Shown: piece by piece, positions 42,957 through 51,923 of the stretch
Position numbering within the stretch: the first letter of the stretch is position 1
Layout of the letters: every line of letters starts with the position of its first letter
NCBI GenBank assembly: GCA_030913685.1
Contig: CP133187.1
Span: forward strand, 62,001-126,000
Reading direction: 5' to 3'
DNA from: Oscillospiraceae bacterium MB24-C1
GTDB lineage: Bacteria > Bacillota > Clostridia > Oscillospirales > Ruminococcaceae
DNA: 64,000 nt
The notes under the pieces: generated by a model
What the model was told of the DNA's origin: nothing
The model's database searches: none
Seen by the model: the letters and a program-made list of their open reading frames with translations, nothing else
Translations under genes and position numbers: made by a program

Positions 42957-43898
42957 ATGCCACCTATCATTGGAACTATTATGCTACTCATCATCATTGT
43001 CGTGGCGCTCTACACTATTGCCAACTGCGTGCGCATTGTACCGCAGGCTACCGTTTATGTCATTGAGCGCCTTGGCACTTACCACATGACGTGGGAAACT
43101 GGCCTGCACATCAAGGTGCCGTTTTTTGACCGCGTTGCAAAAAAGGTTTCTATTAAAGAGCAGGTCGTTGATTTTAAGCCGCAGCCCGTTATCACCAAGG
43201 ATAACGTCACCATGCAGATAGACACTATTGTGTTTTTTCAGGTCACCGATGCTAAGCTTTATGCTTACGGCGTAGAGCGTCCGCTATCGGCTATTGAAAA
43301 TCTCACTGCCACGACGCTGAGAAATATTATTGGTGATATGGAGCTGGACAACACACTCACCTCGCGCGACATTATTAATACGCGTATCACTGCAATTCTT
43401 GATACTGCCACCGATAAGTGGGGCATCAAGGTCAACCGCGTCGAGCTGAAAAACATCATCCCTCCTGCGGAAATTCAGGATGCGATGGAGAAGCAGATGA
43501 AGGCCGAACGTCAGAAGCGTGAAAGTATTCTGCGTTCTGAGGGTGAGAAGGCGAGCAAGATACTGGTGGCTGAAGGCGACAAGGAGTCTCAGATTCTGCG
43601 CGCACAAGCCGAAAAAGAAGCCGCAATTCTGCGCGCCGATGCTGTTCGTGAGCAGAAAATCCGCGAGGCGCAGGGCGAGGCAGAAGCAGTTATAATGGTG
43701 CAAAAAGCGCTGGCTGATTCGCTCAAGATGCTCAACGCCGCATCGCCTACCGAGCAGGTTATTGCAATTAAGAGCCTTGAGGCATTTGCGAAAGCTGCCG
43801 ACGGCAAAGCCACTAAGATTATCATTCCATCCCAGATTCAGTCGCTGGCTGGCATGGTGACCTCGATTAAAGAGCTGACCACCGAGCCAAATCAATAA
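42957..43898 (+). CDS. SPFH (stomatin/prohibitin) family membrane protein
   Basis: A 313-residue protein with an N-terminal membrane helix (about 4-24), then ATVYVIERLGTYHMTWETGLH, KEQVVDFKPQPVITKDNV and TATTLRNIIGDMELDNTL, typical of slipins/QmcA. A long Ala/Glu/Arg-rich coiled coil (about 175-250) and a C-terminal oligomerisation segment follow. Such proteins build ring-like membrane scaffolds. ATG 42957 follows GGAGGGAAAA. The 230-base spacer before it has a small ACAGGG/CCCTGT hairpin and could hold its own promoter. Confidence 0.9.
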   Translation: MPPIIGTIMLLIIIVVALYTIANCVRIVPQATVYVIERLGTYHMTWETGLHIKVPFFDRVAKKVSIKEQVVDFKPQPVITKDNVTMQIDTIVFFQVTDAKLYAYGVERPLSAIENLTATTLRNIIGDMELDNTLTSRDIINTRITAILDTATDKWGIKVNRVELKNIIPPAEIQDAMEKQMKAERQKRESILRSEGEKASKILVAEGDKESQILRAQAEKEAAILRADAVREQKIREAQGEAEAVIMVQKALADSLKMLNAASPTEQVIAIKSLEAFAKAADGKATKIIIPSQIQSLAGMVTSIKELTTEPNQ

Positions 43899-43917
43899 GG
43901 TATCTAAAGAAGTAGGA

Positions 43918-43952
43918 GCCGCCCGAAAATTAATGTTTTCGGGCGGCATTTT
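43918..43952 (+). terminator. Terminator of the SPFH gene
   Basis: Perfect 12-base stem GCCGCCCGAAAA/TTTTCGGGCGGC followed by ATTTTAT. Confidence 0.9.
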
Positions 43953-44224
43953 ATGTTCTCTATGCCGCTCTCTCGGGCACCGTTATTGCTGACGGATTGC
44001 AGTTATATCTCTTTTAGAGCGTCGCGATGGTTTAAATGCAACAAGCGGATACTTAAGCGCAGGGGGCATTCTTCAACGTATGGCGTCCTTGCTTGATGCA
44101 CATGATATTATTAATGCATCATGGCGAGTTTATGTCATATTTACGTTAACTTTGTTGCTTTTTTAAAAAGTATAGGCTATACTGTTACAGGCATATCAGC
44201 AAAATATGTGTACGGAGGTACTCA

Positions 44225-45628
44225 ATGGAAACATTTCTCGAAAAAAAATTCAAGCTCTCAGCGAATAATACCAATGTCAAAACTGAAATTCTGGCAGGGT
44301 TGACAACCTTTATGGCAATGGCTTATATTCTAGCCAGCAATCCTAAAACCCTCGCCGATCCGGCTTATATCATAGGCGATGCGGCGTTGGCAGCACGTCT
44401 TGAAACCGGTGTATTTATTGCCACCTGTCTGGGCGCCTTCGTTGGCACTATGCTCATGGCGTTACTGGCCAACCTGCCTTTTGCATTGGCGCCAGGCCTT
44501 GGGCTTAATGCTACCTTTGCCTATACCATTATGTTGGACATGGGTTATTCCTATGCCGAGGGTCTGGCCATCGTTTTTATATCGGGTGTCCTGTTCCTTG
44601 TCATTTCGATTTTTGGTCTGCGCGAAGCCATCGTACGCGCGCTGCCACATAACCTCAAGGTAGCCATCTCGGTCGGTATCGGACTTTTTATTGCGTTTAT
44701 CGGCCTTGTCAACGGCGGTATTATCGTTAACAATGACGCGACGTTGGTTGGCATTGTCAATTTATCTGATTTTTCTGCAGGGGCAGGCGCACGTTATGCT
44801 TTAGTAACCGTCATCGGCCTTGTGATTATTGCTTTCTGCAACGCTAAAAGAATCAAAGGCGGCATGGTTGTTGCAATTTTGCTGGCGACGCTGGCGGGTA
44901 TTCCGCTTGGCGTAACGGTTATTCCCGAGACGCTCTCACTCAATCATGGGGCGATGTTCGCCGAGTATGCAGAATTCTCGCTAGGCGCTATGATCACGGG
45001 CTTCGGCACCATGTTTGCGGGCAAAAGTCTGCTGGCTGTGTTCTCTAAGATCTTCATTGTGGTCATTTCAATCTCGCTGATCGATATGTTTGATACCATC
45101 GGTACGCTGGTGGGAACTGCGCAGGGTGCCGGCATGCTTGATGAACAGGGTGAAGTTAAAAACATGCGTCAGGCACTGCTTTCCGACTCTATTGCGACTA
45201 TGGCGGGCGCGTTTTTTGGCACCTCCACCGTCACAACCTTTGTGGAGTCGGGTTCTGGTGTGGCTGAGGGCGGACGTACCGGTCTGGCCTCGGTGGTTAC
45301 CGCTCTGATGTTCTTGGTGTCGCTGCTGTTGGCGCCATTTATAGGTATCATTCCGCTCGCTGCCGCAGCACCAGCACTTATCTATGTTGGCGTTCTGATG
45401 GTTGGTTCCGCGCTCAAGAGCCTTGACTTCAGCGATCCGACCGAGGCGATCCCCGCCTTTTTGACGATAATTATGATGCCGCTTACCTATGGCATTTCAA
45501 ATGGTATTGCATTTGGTATCATGAGCTATGTGATCATCAAGGTCATCACTGGCAAAGCGAAGGACCTTAATCCTACGCTTACGATTTTGGGTATACTGTT
45601 TATTCTGCGCTACGCATTTATTGCATAG
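44225..45628 (+). CDS. NCS2 (AzgA-type) purine permease
   Basis: A 467-residue permease with about 12-14 membrane segments. The family marks are GLTTFMAMAYILASNP near residue 24, NLPFALAPGLGLNATFAYT, the QGAG-type LVGTAQGAGMLDEQGEV and the transporter motif TTFVESGSGVAEGGRTGL. AzgA-subfamily members import adenine, guanine or hypoxanthine with protons. GGAGGTACTCA precedes the ATG. I looked for a purine riboswitch in 43953-44224 and do not see one; that spacer holds only an inverted repeat TGATGCA/TGCATCA near 44093. Confidence 0.92.
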   Translation: METFLEKKFKLSANNTNVKTEILAGLTTFMAMAYILASNPKTLADPAYIIGDAALAARLETGVFIATCLGAFVGTMLMALLANLPFALAPGLGLNATFAYTIMLDMGYSYAEGLAIVFISGVLFLVISIFGLREAIVRALPHNLKVAISVGIGLFIAFIGLVNGGIIVNNDATLVGIVNLSDFSAGAGARYALVTVIGLVIIAFCNAKRIKGGMVVAILLATLAGIPLGVTVIPETLSLNHGAMFAEYAEFSLGAMITGFGTMFAGKSLLAVFSKIFIVVISISLIDMFDTIGTLVGTAQGAGMLDEQGEVKNMRQALLSDSIATMAGAFFGTSTVTTFVESGSGVAEGGRTGLASVVTALMFLVSLLLAPFIGIIPLAAAAPALIYVGVLMVGSALKSLDFSDPTEAIPAFLTIIMMPLTYGISNGIAFGIMSYVIIKVITGKAKDLNPTLTILGILFILRYAFIA

Positions 45629-45647
45629 CCATAACATCTGTTTTGCA

Positions 45648-45688
45648 AAAAAACCCTCCGCAAGCGGTTGCTTTGCGGAGGACTTTTT
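45648..45688. terminator. Bidirectional terminator
   Basis: CCTCCGCAA pairs with TTGCGGAGG, with an A run before and CTTTTT after; it serves the convergent NCS2 and lipoprotein genes. Confidence 0.85.
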
Positions 45689-45702
45689 GCATTTTTGAAT
45701 CA

Positions 45703-46320
45703 CTATTTTGCGTTAGAATAAGCTTTTTCAAGCGCGCGAAGTTGGTCGGTTACAGAAATGGTCACCGACGTTTTAAGGTCGGCCTCGTCCGGTACATGTT
45801 TGTGTTCCGCGTCACGCTCGGTGACCTTCATCGCCAAAACATCATCTACAGTTTTGCCGCGCATCCAGTCTTCAAGCGCTGCAATTTGCTCGTACCATTC
45901 TTTTTGGATTCCAGATGCCTTCTTCATACCATAGGCATCGCCAAGTTCTTTTTTGGTTTTAATTTCCGACGTCATGTCGCCGGTCAGCGCGCCGCTGATA
46001 TCAAAACCCACGCTCGCCTGCAGTGTATCAAACTTGACGTCCAAAATCTTGCCATCTGCATCCGTGCTGAGTGCGCAGACAGCCACATTAAATTTGGCAT
46101 TGCCGGCGGTTTCGGCACTGGCGGAGCTGGATTCCGATGTGGTGGACACGACACCTAAGCCAACCAGCACATCGCCGCTTGATTGTGATCCTGCAACTGA
46201 AGAAGACGACGACGGTTGGCTGCTAACAGAACCGCTTGGAGAGGTACTAGTTGAGGGAGAAGCGCACGCTGCTAAAAGGCAGCATGCTGCTACTACCGCC
46301 GTGATAGATAACCGTTTCAT
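45703..46320 (-). CDS. Lipoprotein of the FMN-binding-like type, opposite apbE
   Basis: A 205-residue lipoprotein with lipobox LAAC and a Ser/Thr-rich linker (about 20-55). The folded domain contains NAKFNVAVCALSTDADGKILDVKFD, split around residue 90, and KELGDAYGMKKASGIQKEWYEQIAALEDWM. Similar proteins occur in gut Clostridia, but I have no firm family name. It is divergent from apbE, whose product attaches FMN to Thr in exported flavoproteins, so a link to flavin chemistry is possible. I do not see a clear D-G-A-T-type flavinylation motif. ATG 46320 follows GGAGGAAATG. Confidence 0.75.
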   Translation of the reverse strand: MKRLSITAVVAACCLLAACASPSTSTSPSGSVSSQPSSSSSVAGSQSSGDVLVGLGVVSTTSESSSASAETAGNAKFNVAVCALSTDADGKILDVKFDTLQASVGFDISGALTGDMTSEIKTKKELGDAYGMKKASGIQKEWYEQIAALEDWMRGKTVDDVLAMKVTERDAEHKHVPDEADLKTSVTISVTDQLRALEKAYSNAK

Positions 46321-46427
46321 TACATTTCCTCCTGTTATTGTTTTTAGCATTTCTTTTGCCGAAAGTTTCTGCGATAAAAAATATCAGCATGGGAAAGCTA
46401 CAATTGGAGAGCGGATGAAGGTGTGTT

Positions 46428-47456
46428 ATGAAGCGATTTTTATTTATATTGACGATAATTTTAATGTTGTTGACTCGCCCCGAACGCAGCCCACGATACA
46501 CCGTGACGTTTTGGGGCGCTTTTGATTCCATGATTACCATCACCGCAAATGCAGAATCCAGACAGCAGTTCGATGCGTTAACCGAAACCGCTATAGCTAG
46601 GTTTACCGAGCTTAGCCACGATTATGACAGGTTTTTAGAACCGGGCACAATTGTCAATTTAGCCACGCTCAACCGAATGGCCGGACAGGGAGAAATTCAT
46701 GTTTCAAAAGCGCTTTTTGACCTGCTCTCCTTTGCGCAAGCCGGTGCGGCAAAAACGGATTCTTTGGTGATTCCCACCTTTGGCTCAGTGACCGAACTAT
46801 GGCGCAAACAGATTGTTTACGCCCAGAACGGCCCAGGTACACCGCCCGGCATAAAAGCGCTACAAGAGGCGGTGAAAAACACCGACGTGTCGCTACTGAA
46901 ATTAAATAAAAAAACCCAAAGTGCCGCTCTGCTTTCAAGCGGAGCTTTGCTGGATGTAGGCGCGGTTGCCAAAGGTTACGCCACAGAACTGGTGGGGCGT
47001 GAATTGGCAGCAAATGGGCTAACTCGGTTGGCGATATCAAGTGGTGGCAACATCCGGGTGTTTTCTCCGCCTGTGGGCAAAACCTGCTGGCGCATCGGGG
47101 TTCAAAACCCCGATGCAGCGATTTTGGGTGATGACGACACGCTGGGGACTTTGTTCATCAACGATATGGCGGTAGCCACCAGTGGGGATTATCAGCGCTT
47201 TTTTTGGTATCAGGATCAGCGGTACCATCACCTAATCGATCCGCAAACGCTTTTTCCCGCACGATATTATCGTAGCGTGACAGTGGCTTGTAACAACGCA
47301 GGTGAAGCTGATTTATTTTCTACGGCGCTGTTTTTGGCCGACTGGTCTCATAGTTATGACATCGCTGAACGTGAAAAAATAGCTGCACTCTGGGTAATGC
47401 CGGACGGCAGCGTCAAAACCAACGCACGAATGGATAAACTGATCAAAAACAAATAA
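46428..47456 (+). CDS. apbE: FAD:protein FMN transferase (ApbE family)
   Basis: A 342-residue exported enzyme with an N-terminal signal/anchor (about 1-20). The core has LLDVGAVAKGYATELVG, LAISSGGNIRVF, ATSGDYQRFFW and the catalytic/metal region HHLIDPQTLFPA followed by SVTVACNNAGEADLFSTALF. It transfers FMN from FAD to Thr or Ser of target proteins outside the membrane. GAAGGTG precedes the ATG. The only candidate partner nearby is the divergent lipoprotein. Confidence 0.9.
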   Translation: MKRFLFILTIILMLLTRPERSPRYTVTFWGAFDSMITITANAESRQQFDALTETAIARFTELSHDYDRFLEPGTIVNLATLNRMAGQGEIHVSKALFDLLSFAQAGAAKTDSLVIPTFGSVTELWRKQIVYAQNGPGTPPGIKALQEAVKNTDVSLLKLNKKTQSAALLSSGALLDVGAVAKGYATELVGRELAANGLTRLAISSGGNIRVFSPPVGKTCWRIGVQNPDAAILGDDDTLGTLFINDMAVATSGDYQRFFWYQDQRYHHLIDPQTLFPARYYRSVTVACNNAGEADLFSTALFLADWSHSYDIAEREKIAALWVMPDGSVKTNARMDKLIKNK

Positions 47457-47503
47457 AAAGATTCTTCGCAGTTACGCATTTATAACGGCGAAGAATCTTT
47501 TTA
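47457..47503. terminator. Bidirectional terminator between apbE and chromate transporter genes
   Basis: AAAGATTCTTCGC pairs with GCGAAGAATCTTT followed by TT; A/T runs on both sides. Confidence 0.88.
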
Positions 47504-47514
47504 ATTTTAAAGTA

Positions 47515-48078
47515 TTACAGTTTGAAAATAATGCCGATAGCTGCAGCGCCTGCAATATAAAATATCGGGTGTTTTTTGAAACGCACATAAAGATAATAGA
47601 TCACAGCAAACAAAATAATGGCCGGGATGTTCAGCACCGAAAGCAGGCTGTTAAAACCTGCAAAGCGGTCGGTGTACAGCAGCGTACTGCGCAATACAGA
47701 AAAACCTGCGGCAGCGATCATACCGGTGGCCGCTGGGCGTATGCCATAAAACACGGACTTGACGACTGGGCTGCTTGAAAATTTGGCAAGAAACTGCGCG
47801 ACGATCACAATGACGATATAAGACGGCAAAACGAGACCAAAGGTGGCGATCAGACCGCCCAACAAGCCGCCGGCGGTAAAACCGGCATAGGTTGCAACAT
47901 TAACTCCGATGGGCCCAGGCGTTGATTCCGCAACTGCAATCATGTCCACCAGCATGGCGCGGTCGAACCAGGGATAGCGCTCGGCCATGTCAAACAGAAA
48001 GGGCAGGGTAGCCAACCCACCGCCGATGGCGAACAGGCCGGTTTTAAAGAATTCCACAAATAAAAGAAGATAGGTCAT
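47515..48078 (-). CDS. Chromate transporter, half-size subunit (second)
   Basis: A 187-residue CHR-domain membrane protein with about six helices and the motifs FFKTGLFAIGGGLATLPF and AVAESTPGPIGVNVATYAGF. Short-chain CHR proteins work as pairs of opposite topology. It overlaps the partner gene upstream by four bases. GGGAGG precedes the ATG. Chromate efflux is the name-giving function; many anaerobes carry the pair without known chromate exposure. Confidence 0.88.
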   Translation of the reverse strand: MTYLLLFVEFFKTGLFAIGGGLATLPFLFDMAERYPWFDRAMLVDMIAVAESTPGPIGVNVATYAGFTAGGLLGGLIATFGLVLPSYIVIVIVAQFLAKFSSSPVVKSVFYGIRPAATGMIAAAGFSVLRSTLLYTDRFAGFNSLLSVLNIPAIILFAVIYYLYVRFKKHPIFYIAGAAAIGIIFKL

Positions 48079-48626
48079 GCTTTATCGCCTCCCTTTGAAA
48101 CCAATCGCTTTGCGAAAAAGCCGAGCAGACCGGCGATGATAACAATGGTAATAGGCGAGATATCAATCAGGATCATAGCAATAAAGGTGGCAACAAAAAT
48201 GACTGCGGTCAATTTATCTTTGACGCTGGGCTTAAACAGTTTGACAACCGCCGCAACAACCAATACACAGACCGCGATGCGGATTCCACCAAAAGCATGC
48301 GCTACAATTGCATTACCGGCGACGGCTTTAAGCGCCCCTGCAATGAGGGTGATGATAATAAACGACGGTGCCACAACACCTGCGGTACAGAAAAAAGCAC
48401 CCAGATAGCGCTTTTGCCGAAAACCAATCAGCGTTGCAACGTTAACCGCAATGATGCCGGGCGTACATTGTCCCACGGCGTAAAAATCGAGCAGCTCCTC
48501 AGAGGTCGTCCAATGGCGGCGGTCAACAATTTCGCGCTCCAGCATGGGCAGCATGGCATAGCCGCCACCGAAGGTTAGACCTCCAATGCAGAAAAAGGCC
48601 CAGAACATGTCCAAATAAACATTCAA
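48075..48626 (-). CDS. Chromate transporter, half-size subunit (first)
   Basis: About 183 residues with LDMFWAFFCIGGLTFGGGYAMLP split over TM1 and AVGQCTPGIIAVNVATLIGF, the CHR motif of the partner subunit. The frame opens at TTG 48665, overlapping the upstream gene's stop without a ribosome binding site. TTG 48626 has AAGGAG about ten bases upstream and is preferred, though an unusual start. Coupled to the second subunit by a four-base overlap. Confidence 0.83.
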   Translation of the reverse strand: MNVYLDMFWAFFCIGGLTFGGGYAMLPMLEREIVDRRHWTTSEELLDFYAVGQCTPGIIAVNVATLIGFRQKRYLGAFFCTAGVVAPSFIIITLIAGALKAVAGNAIVAHAFGGIRIAVCVLVVAAVVKLFKPSVKDKLTAVIFVATFIAMILIDISPITIVIIAGLLGFFAKRLVSKGGDKA

Positions 48627-48661
48627 AACCGTTTTACTCCTTTTCAAAATCTGTATTTCGA

Positions 48662-49585
48662 TCAATCCGATTGAGCATTTTTATTTAATAGACGCTTTAT
48701 TTCATCAAAATCCAATTGCACCAATATAACTGAAAACAAAATAATGCCGCCGCCCGCCAGCAGCATAATGGTGGGCTCGTCAAAGCCCCAAAGTACTGAA
48801 AGCAGGCTGCCGAACAGTCCCTCGGTCGAGAGAATAATCGCGGTGCCCGAGGCGGAAAACCGGCGCTGTGCCCAGCTTTGAACAAAATAGCAATAGCCGG
48901 TGGATAACAATGCAAGATATAATATGGCACCCATGCCAGATTTTAATGCTGCCGCCGAAAATAGCGGCCGCTCAAAAATTAGAAATGTTGCCAATGAGAG
49001 GGCAGACACCACCGCTAACTGAAAAAAACTTAAAACTGCAGCGCTGCGTATCCGCTTTGCCGAAACACCAAGGTAGGCGTAATGGCAAGCAAATAAAAAC
49101 GCGCACAACAGCGAAAGCCAATCGCCGATATTAAAGGTAAGCCCCACCCCCGGCGACCACGAGAGCACGGAGGCACCAACAAAACAGATGAAGGCACTCA
49201 CCGTTGAGCGCAATCCCGGCTTTTGTTTAAACAAAATCAGGCTTAAAAATGGCACCATAATCACGTTGGTGGCGGTCAAAAAAGCGTTGTTGGCCGGTGT
49301 GGTAAATTTGATACCATAAGTCTGACAGATAAATGCGACAAATAATATCGTACCCGCTATCAGGCCGAATTTCAAGTCTTCGAGGCTAGAAATGGCCAGC
49401 TCTTTGTTAAAAAGCACAGCCATGATCGCGGCGGGTATAAAAAAACGCAGTGTGAGCAACAGCGCCGGAGAGATGCCACACTGCACTGCAATGTTCGTGA
49501 AAATAAAGCCACCGCCCCAGATAAAAGCCACCGAAAGCAGCAGCATACTCGGCAGCAGGGGCGAGGTGGAAAGCTTGTGATACAT
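48662..49585 (-). CDS. EamA/DMT superfamily transporter
   Basis: A 307-residue protein with ten helices in two EamA repeats: SVAFIWGGGFIFTNIAVQ near the start and GTAIILSTEGLFGSLLSVLWG in the second half. Substrate unknown. Its stop adjoins the chromate transporter pair, so they may share a transcript. GAGG precedes the ATG. Confidence 0.86.
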   Translation of the reverse strand: MYHKLSTSPLLPSMLLLSVAFIWGGGFIFTNIAVQCGISPALLLTLRFFIPAAIMAVLFNKELAISSLEDLKFGLIAGTILFVAFICQTYGIKFTTPANNAFLTATNVIMVPFLSLILFKQKPGLRSTVSAFICFVGASVLSWSPGVGLTFNIGDWLSLLCAFLFACHYAYLGVSAKRIRSAAVLSFFQLAVVSALSLATFLIFERPLFSAAALKSGMGAILYLALLSTGYCYFVQSWAQRRFSASGTAIILSTEGLFGSLLSVLWGFDEPTIMLLAGGGIILFSVILVQLDFDEIKRLLNKNAQSD

Positions 49586-49676
49586 ATGGATATGGCCTCA
49601 TTTCTTGGCACCTGTGTCATAAAAACTTTAAAAATACAATTCAGGCGTCGAAAAATTTACTGATAATACGGGCTGC

Positions 49677-50378
49677 TTATAGATGTGCAGGAGCTTTAAG
49701 TAACGAAAGTAGTTCGTAAAGGTTTTGGATAGTATAGGTTGGTTTGGGTTCTTCCGGCACGGGCGCACCCTTGGGATTATACCAGCAGGTATCAAGGCCA
49801 AAACCGTTGCCACCCGCAATGTCTGCGGAAAGCGAATCGCCTACAACCAGTGCCTGAGCAGGATCAGTCACGCCAGAGCGTAAAAGCGCCTGTTCAAAAA
49901 AGACTGCGTCGGGCTTTTCAAAACCAATTTCCCCGGAAATGATAATATTTGAAAAGTAATGATCAAGCGCAGCGCCCGCCAAGCGGATTTTCTGCACCTC
50001 CGCAATGCCGTTTGTGATGATAACCAGCTGAAAATGCGGCTGGAGAGCCTGCAACACTGGAATAGCGCCCTCAATCAGGTTGAAACCATGCGAAAGACCC
50101 TGTGCGTAATGACGGCTAAAGGCAACCGGGTCGACGTCGGTTATGCCCACCTGATCAAAAAACAGTTGAAAACGCGTATCAATAAGCTGAGAGCGGGTGA
50201 TTTCCTTGCGTTCCAGCCGTTCCCACAACGATTGGTTAACTTTGTCATAGCGCTGTGCCAGCTCTGTATCGGCAACTATCTGAAACTGGGCACAGCTCGT
50301 CAAGAACGCTTGGTCCTGTGCCGCTGAAAAATCAAGCAGTGTTCCATCTGCATCAAATAGAATCGTTTTATAACGCAT
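49677..50378 (-). CDS. YjjG-type HAD phosphatase (noncanonical pyrimidine nucleotidase)
   Basis: A 233-residue HAD hydrolase: motif I LFDADGTLLDF (D9, D11), motif II VIITNG, motif III lysine in GFEKPDAVFFEQ and motif IV VVGDSLSADIAGG. The cap region and GTDTCWYNP-like ending (LDTCWYNPKG) fit YjjG, which removes phosphate from damaged pyrimidine nucleotides. GGAGGATAC precedes the ATG. Confidence 0.86.
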   Translation of the reverse strand: MRYKTILFDADGTLLDFSAAQDQAFLTSCAQFQIVADTELAQRYDKVNQSLWERLERKEITRSQLIDTRFQLFFDQVGITDVDPVAFSRHYAQGLSHGFNLIEGAIPVLQALQPHFQLVIITNGIAEVQKIRLAGAALDHYFSNIIISGEIGFEKPDAVFFEQALLRSGVTDPAQALVVGDSLSADIAGGNGFGLDTCWYNPKGAPVPEEPKPTYTIQNLYELLSLLKAPAHL

Positions 50379-50475
50379 GTATCCTCCGAATTAGAAACCG
50401 AAATTTCAATGTAAATTATGTATTTTCTGTTAATTTTTTTTAGGTTGCAATATATTGCAGCAACATATCCCACAT

Positions 50476-50766
50476 TTATATCGTACCGCCGACTTTAAGT
50501 GCCATCCAGACCAAAAGAGAGAACTGGACGAGCGTTGTTGAAACGGCGATAACCCAGAAATACCAGTGCTTTGTTTTGTGGCGGAAACAGAGCATTCCGC
50601 ACCAAAGTCCCGCACCGCCGCCGCACAGTGCCAATAAAAAGAAGCGTTTTTCAGGTATGCGCCGTCTCTCATGCCGAGCTGCATTTTTGTCGATGGCGCA
50701 CATCGCAAAGGTCAGAAGGGAAAAGGTCAAAAATAGGCATCCTAACGCGATTGAAAGCAATTTCAT
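50476..50766 (-). CDS. DUF1294 membrane protein
   Basis: A 96-residue membrane protein with the DUF1294 marks: AIDKNAARHERRRIPEKRFF, then a glycine-rich helix CGGGAGLWCGM and FRHKTKHWYFW. Function unknown. ATG 50766 sits nine bases after AAAGGA; an ATG two codons earlier (50772) is too close to it. Confidence 0.85.
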   Translation of the reverse strand: MKLLSIALGCLFLTFSLLTFAMCAIDKNAARHERRRIPEKRFFLLALCGGGAGLWCGMLCFRHKTKHWYFWVIAVSTTLVQFSLLVWMALKVGGTI

Positions 50767-50913
50767 TCTCATATATCCTTTCTTTGAGCGCTTTTTTCGA
50801 CAACCTTTAAACGAAAACCAGCTTTGTTTTTCAAATAGTAGCTGTGTTGTATTATCATAACACGAAGCGTCGTATTTTGCTATGACTTTTAATTTTTACG
50901 GCGTTTGTTTTAC

Positions 50914-50942
50914 TTGACAGGCAACCACCTTTTTATTAAACT
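50914..50942 (+). promoter_or_regulatory. Promoter of the sortase gene
   Basis: TTGACA (50914-50919), 17-base spacer, TAAACT (50937-50942). Confidence 0.55.
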
Positions 50943-51009
50943 GTTGTGTAGTGTTTTGATATGGGACAAGTAACTTAACAAATTTAAAAGAGAAAAAGAG
51001 GAATTACAG

Positions 51010-51843
51010 ATGAACAAAATGTTTTCCACAAAACTAATTGCTCTTATGTTGGTGCTGGCAATGGCGCTTACATTTACCGGCTGTGGAAAGAAGCCGTCTT
51101 CGTCCGAAGAACCCTCCTCCGAGCCGACGAGCTCATCCTCCACTGTTGAAGACGAGGATGATGACGCCGACGTGGTGCGTGTATTCCAGATTGAGAAGAT
51201 TGACGAGGGCATTAAGCGCAACGCCGATACCAAGGGCTGGCTTTACATTCCCAACACCGAGATTGATGATGCTGTAGTACAGGCCAAGGACAACGACTAT
51301 TATCTACGTCTGACTGAGGACAAGGAATATTCGATCTTTGGCTGCTATTATGCAGACTTCCGCAACAACCTGGGTGCCCGTGATGATCTGAGCAAGAACA
51401 CCATCATCTACGGCCACTCCGATTATAAGGACAACCCCGAAGGCAAAAAGTTCTCGCAGCTTTTCCACTACGCGAAGGATATTGATTTTGTCCGCAACAA
51501 CCCTTATATCTACTTCTCCACCACCGAGGATGATCTGGTTTGGCAGGTATTTGCGGTATTCTATACCCATATTGATTTTAATTATATTCAGGATAACCCC
51601 ACCGATCCCGAGTTTAAAAACATTATCAGCGAGGCGAAGGCCAGAAGCGAGTACATTATTGATGTACCGGTAGACGAGAACGACAAAATTCTTACTCTTT
51701 CTACCTGCACCGGTCTTTATAACGCCGCCGACAAGGACAACTACCGCATGGTTGTAATGGCGAAATTGATGCCCTCTAATGAAATTTCGACCAACAAGAT
51801 GACGATGGAAGTCAAGCCTAATCCTTCCCCCAAAAAGAGCTAA
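51010..51843 (+). CDS. Class B sortase with lipoprotein-like signal
   Basis: A 277-residue surface transpeptidase. The N-terminal signal ends in a lipobox-like FTGC, followed by a Ser/Glu-rich linker (about 27-55). The sortase barrel (about 60-255) has NTKGWLYIPNT-like DTKGWLYIPNTEID, the catalytic His in IIYGHSDYKD, the Cys in TLSTCTG and the Arg in NYRMVVMAK. Class B sortases attach specific proteins to the wall; no substrate gene with a sorting signal is nearby. GAGGAATTACAG precedes the ATG. Confidence 0.9.
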   Translation: MNKMFSTKLIALMLVLAMALTFTGCGKKPSSSEEPSSEPTSSSSTVEDEDDDADVVRVFQIEKIDEGIKRNADTKGWLYIPNTEIDDAVVQAKDNDYYLRLTEDKEYSIFGCYYADFRNNLGARDDLSKNTIIYGHSDYKDNPEGKKFSQLFHYAKDIDFVRNNPYIYFSTTEDDLVWQVFAVFYTHIDFNYIQDNPTDPEFKNIISEAKARSEYIIDVPVDENDKILTLSTCTGLYNAADKDNYRMVVMAKLMPSNEISTNKMTMEVKPNPSPKKS

Positions 51844-51858
51844 ATTTTAAAATCAAGC

Positions 51859-51912
51859 AAACGCTCCTATTGCAGGCCGCTTAACACGGCTTTTGCGATA
51901 GGAGCGTTTTCG
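51859..51912. terminator. Bidirectional terminator after the sortase gene
   Basis: AAACGCTCCTAT pairs with ATAGGAGCGTTT(T); it also lies at the 3' end of the convergent DUF1540 gene. Confidence 0.85.
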
Positions 51913-51923
51913 GTTAGACCGAC

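Noticed and set aside
43953-44224. Purine riboswitch before the NCS2 permease
   Set aside because: The conserved loop and core motifs of purine riboswitches are absent.
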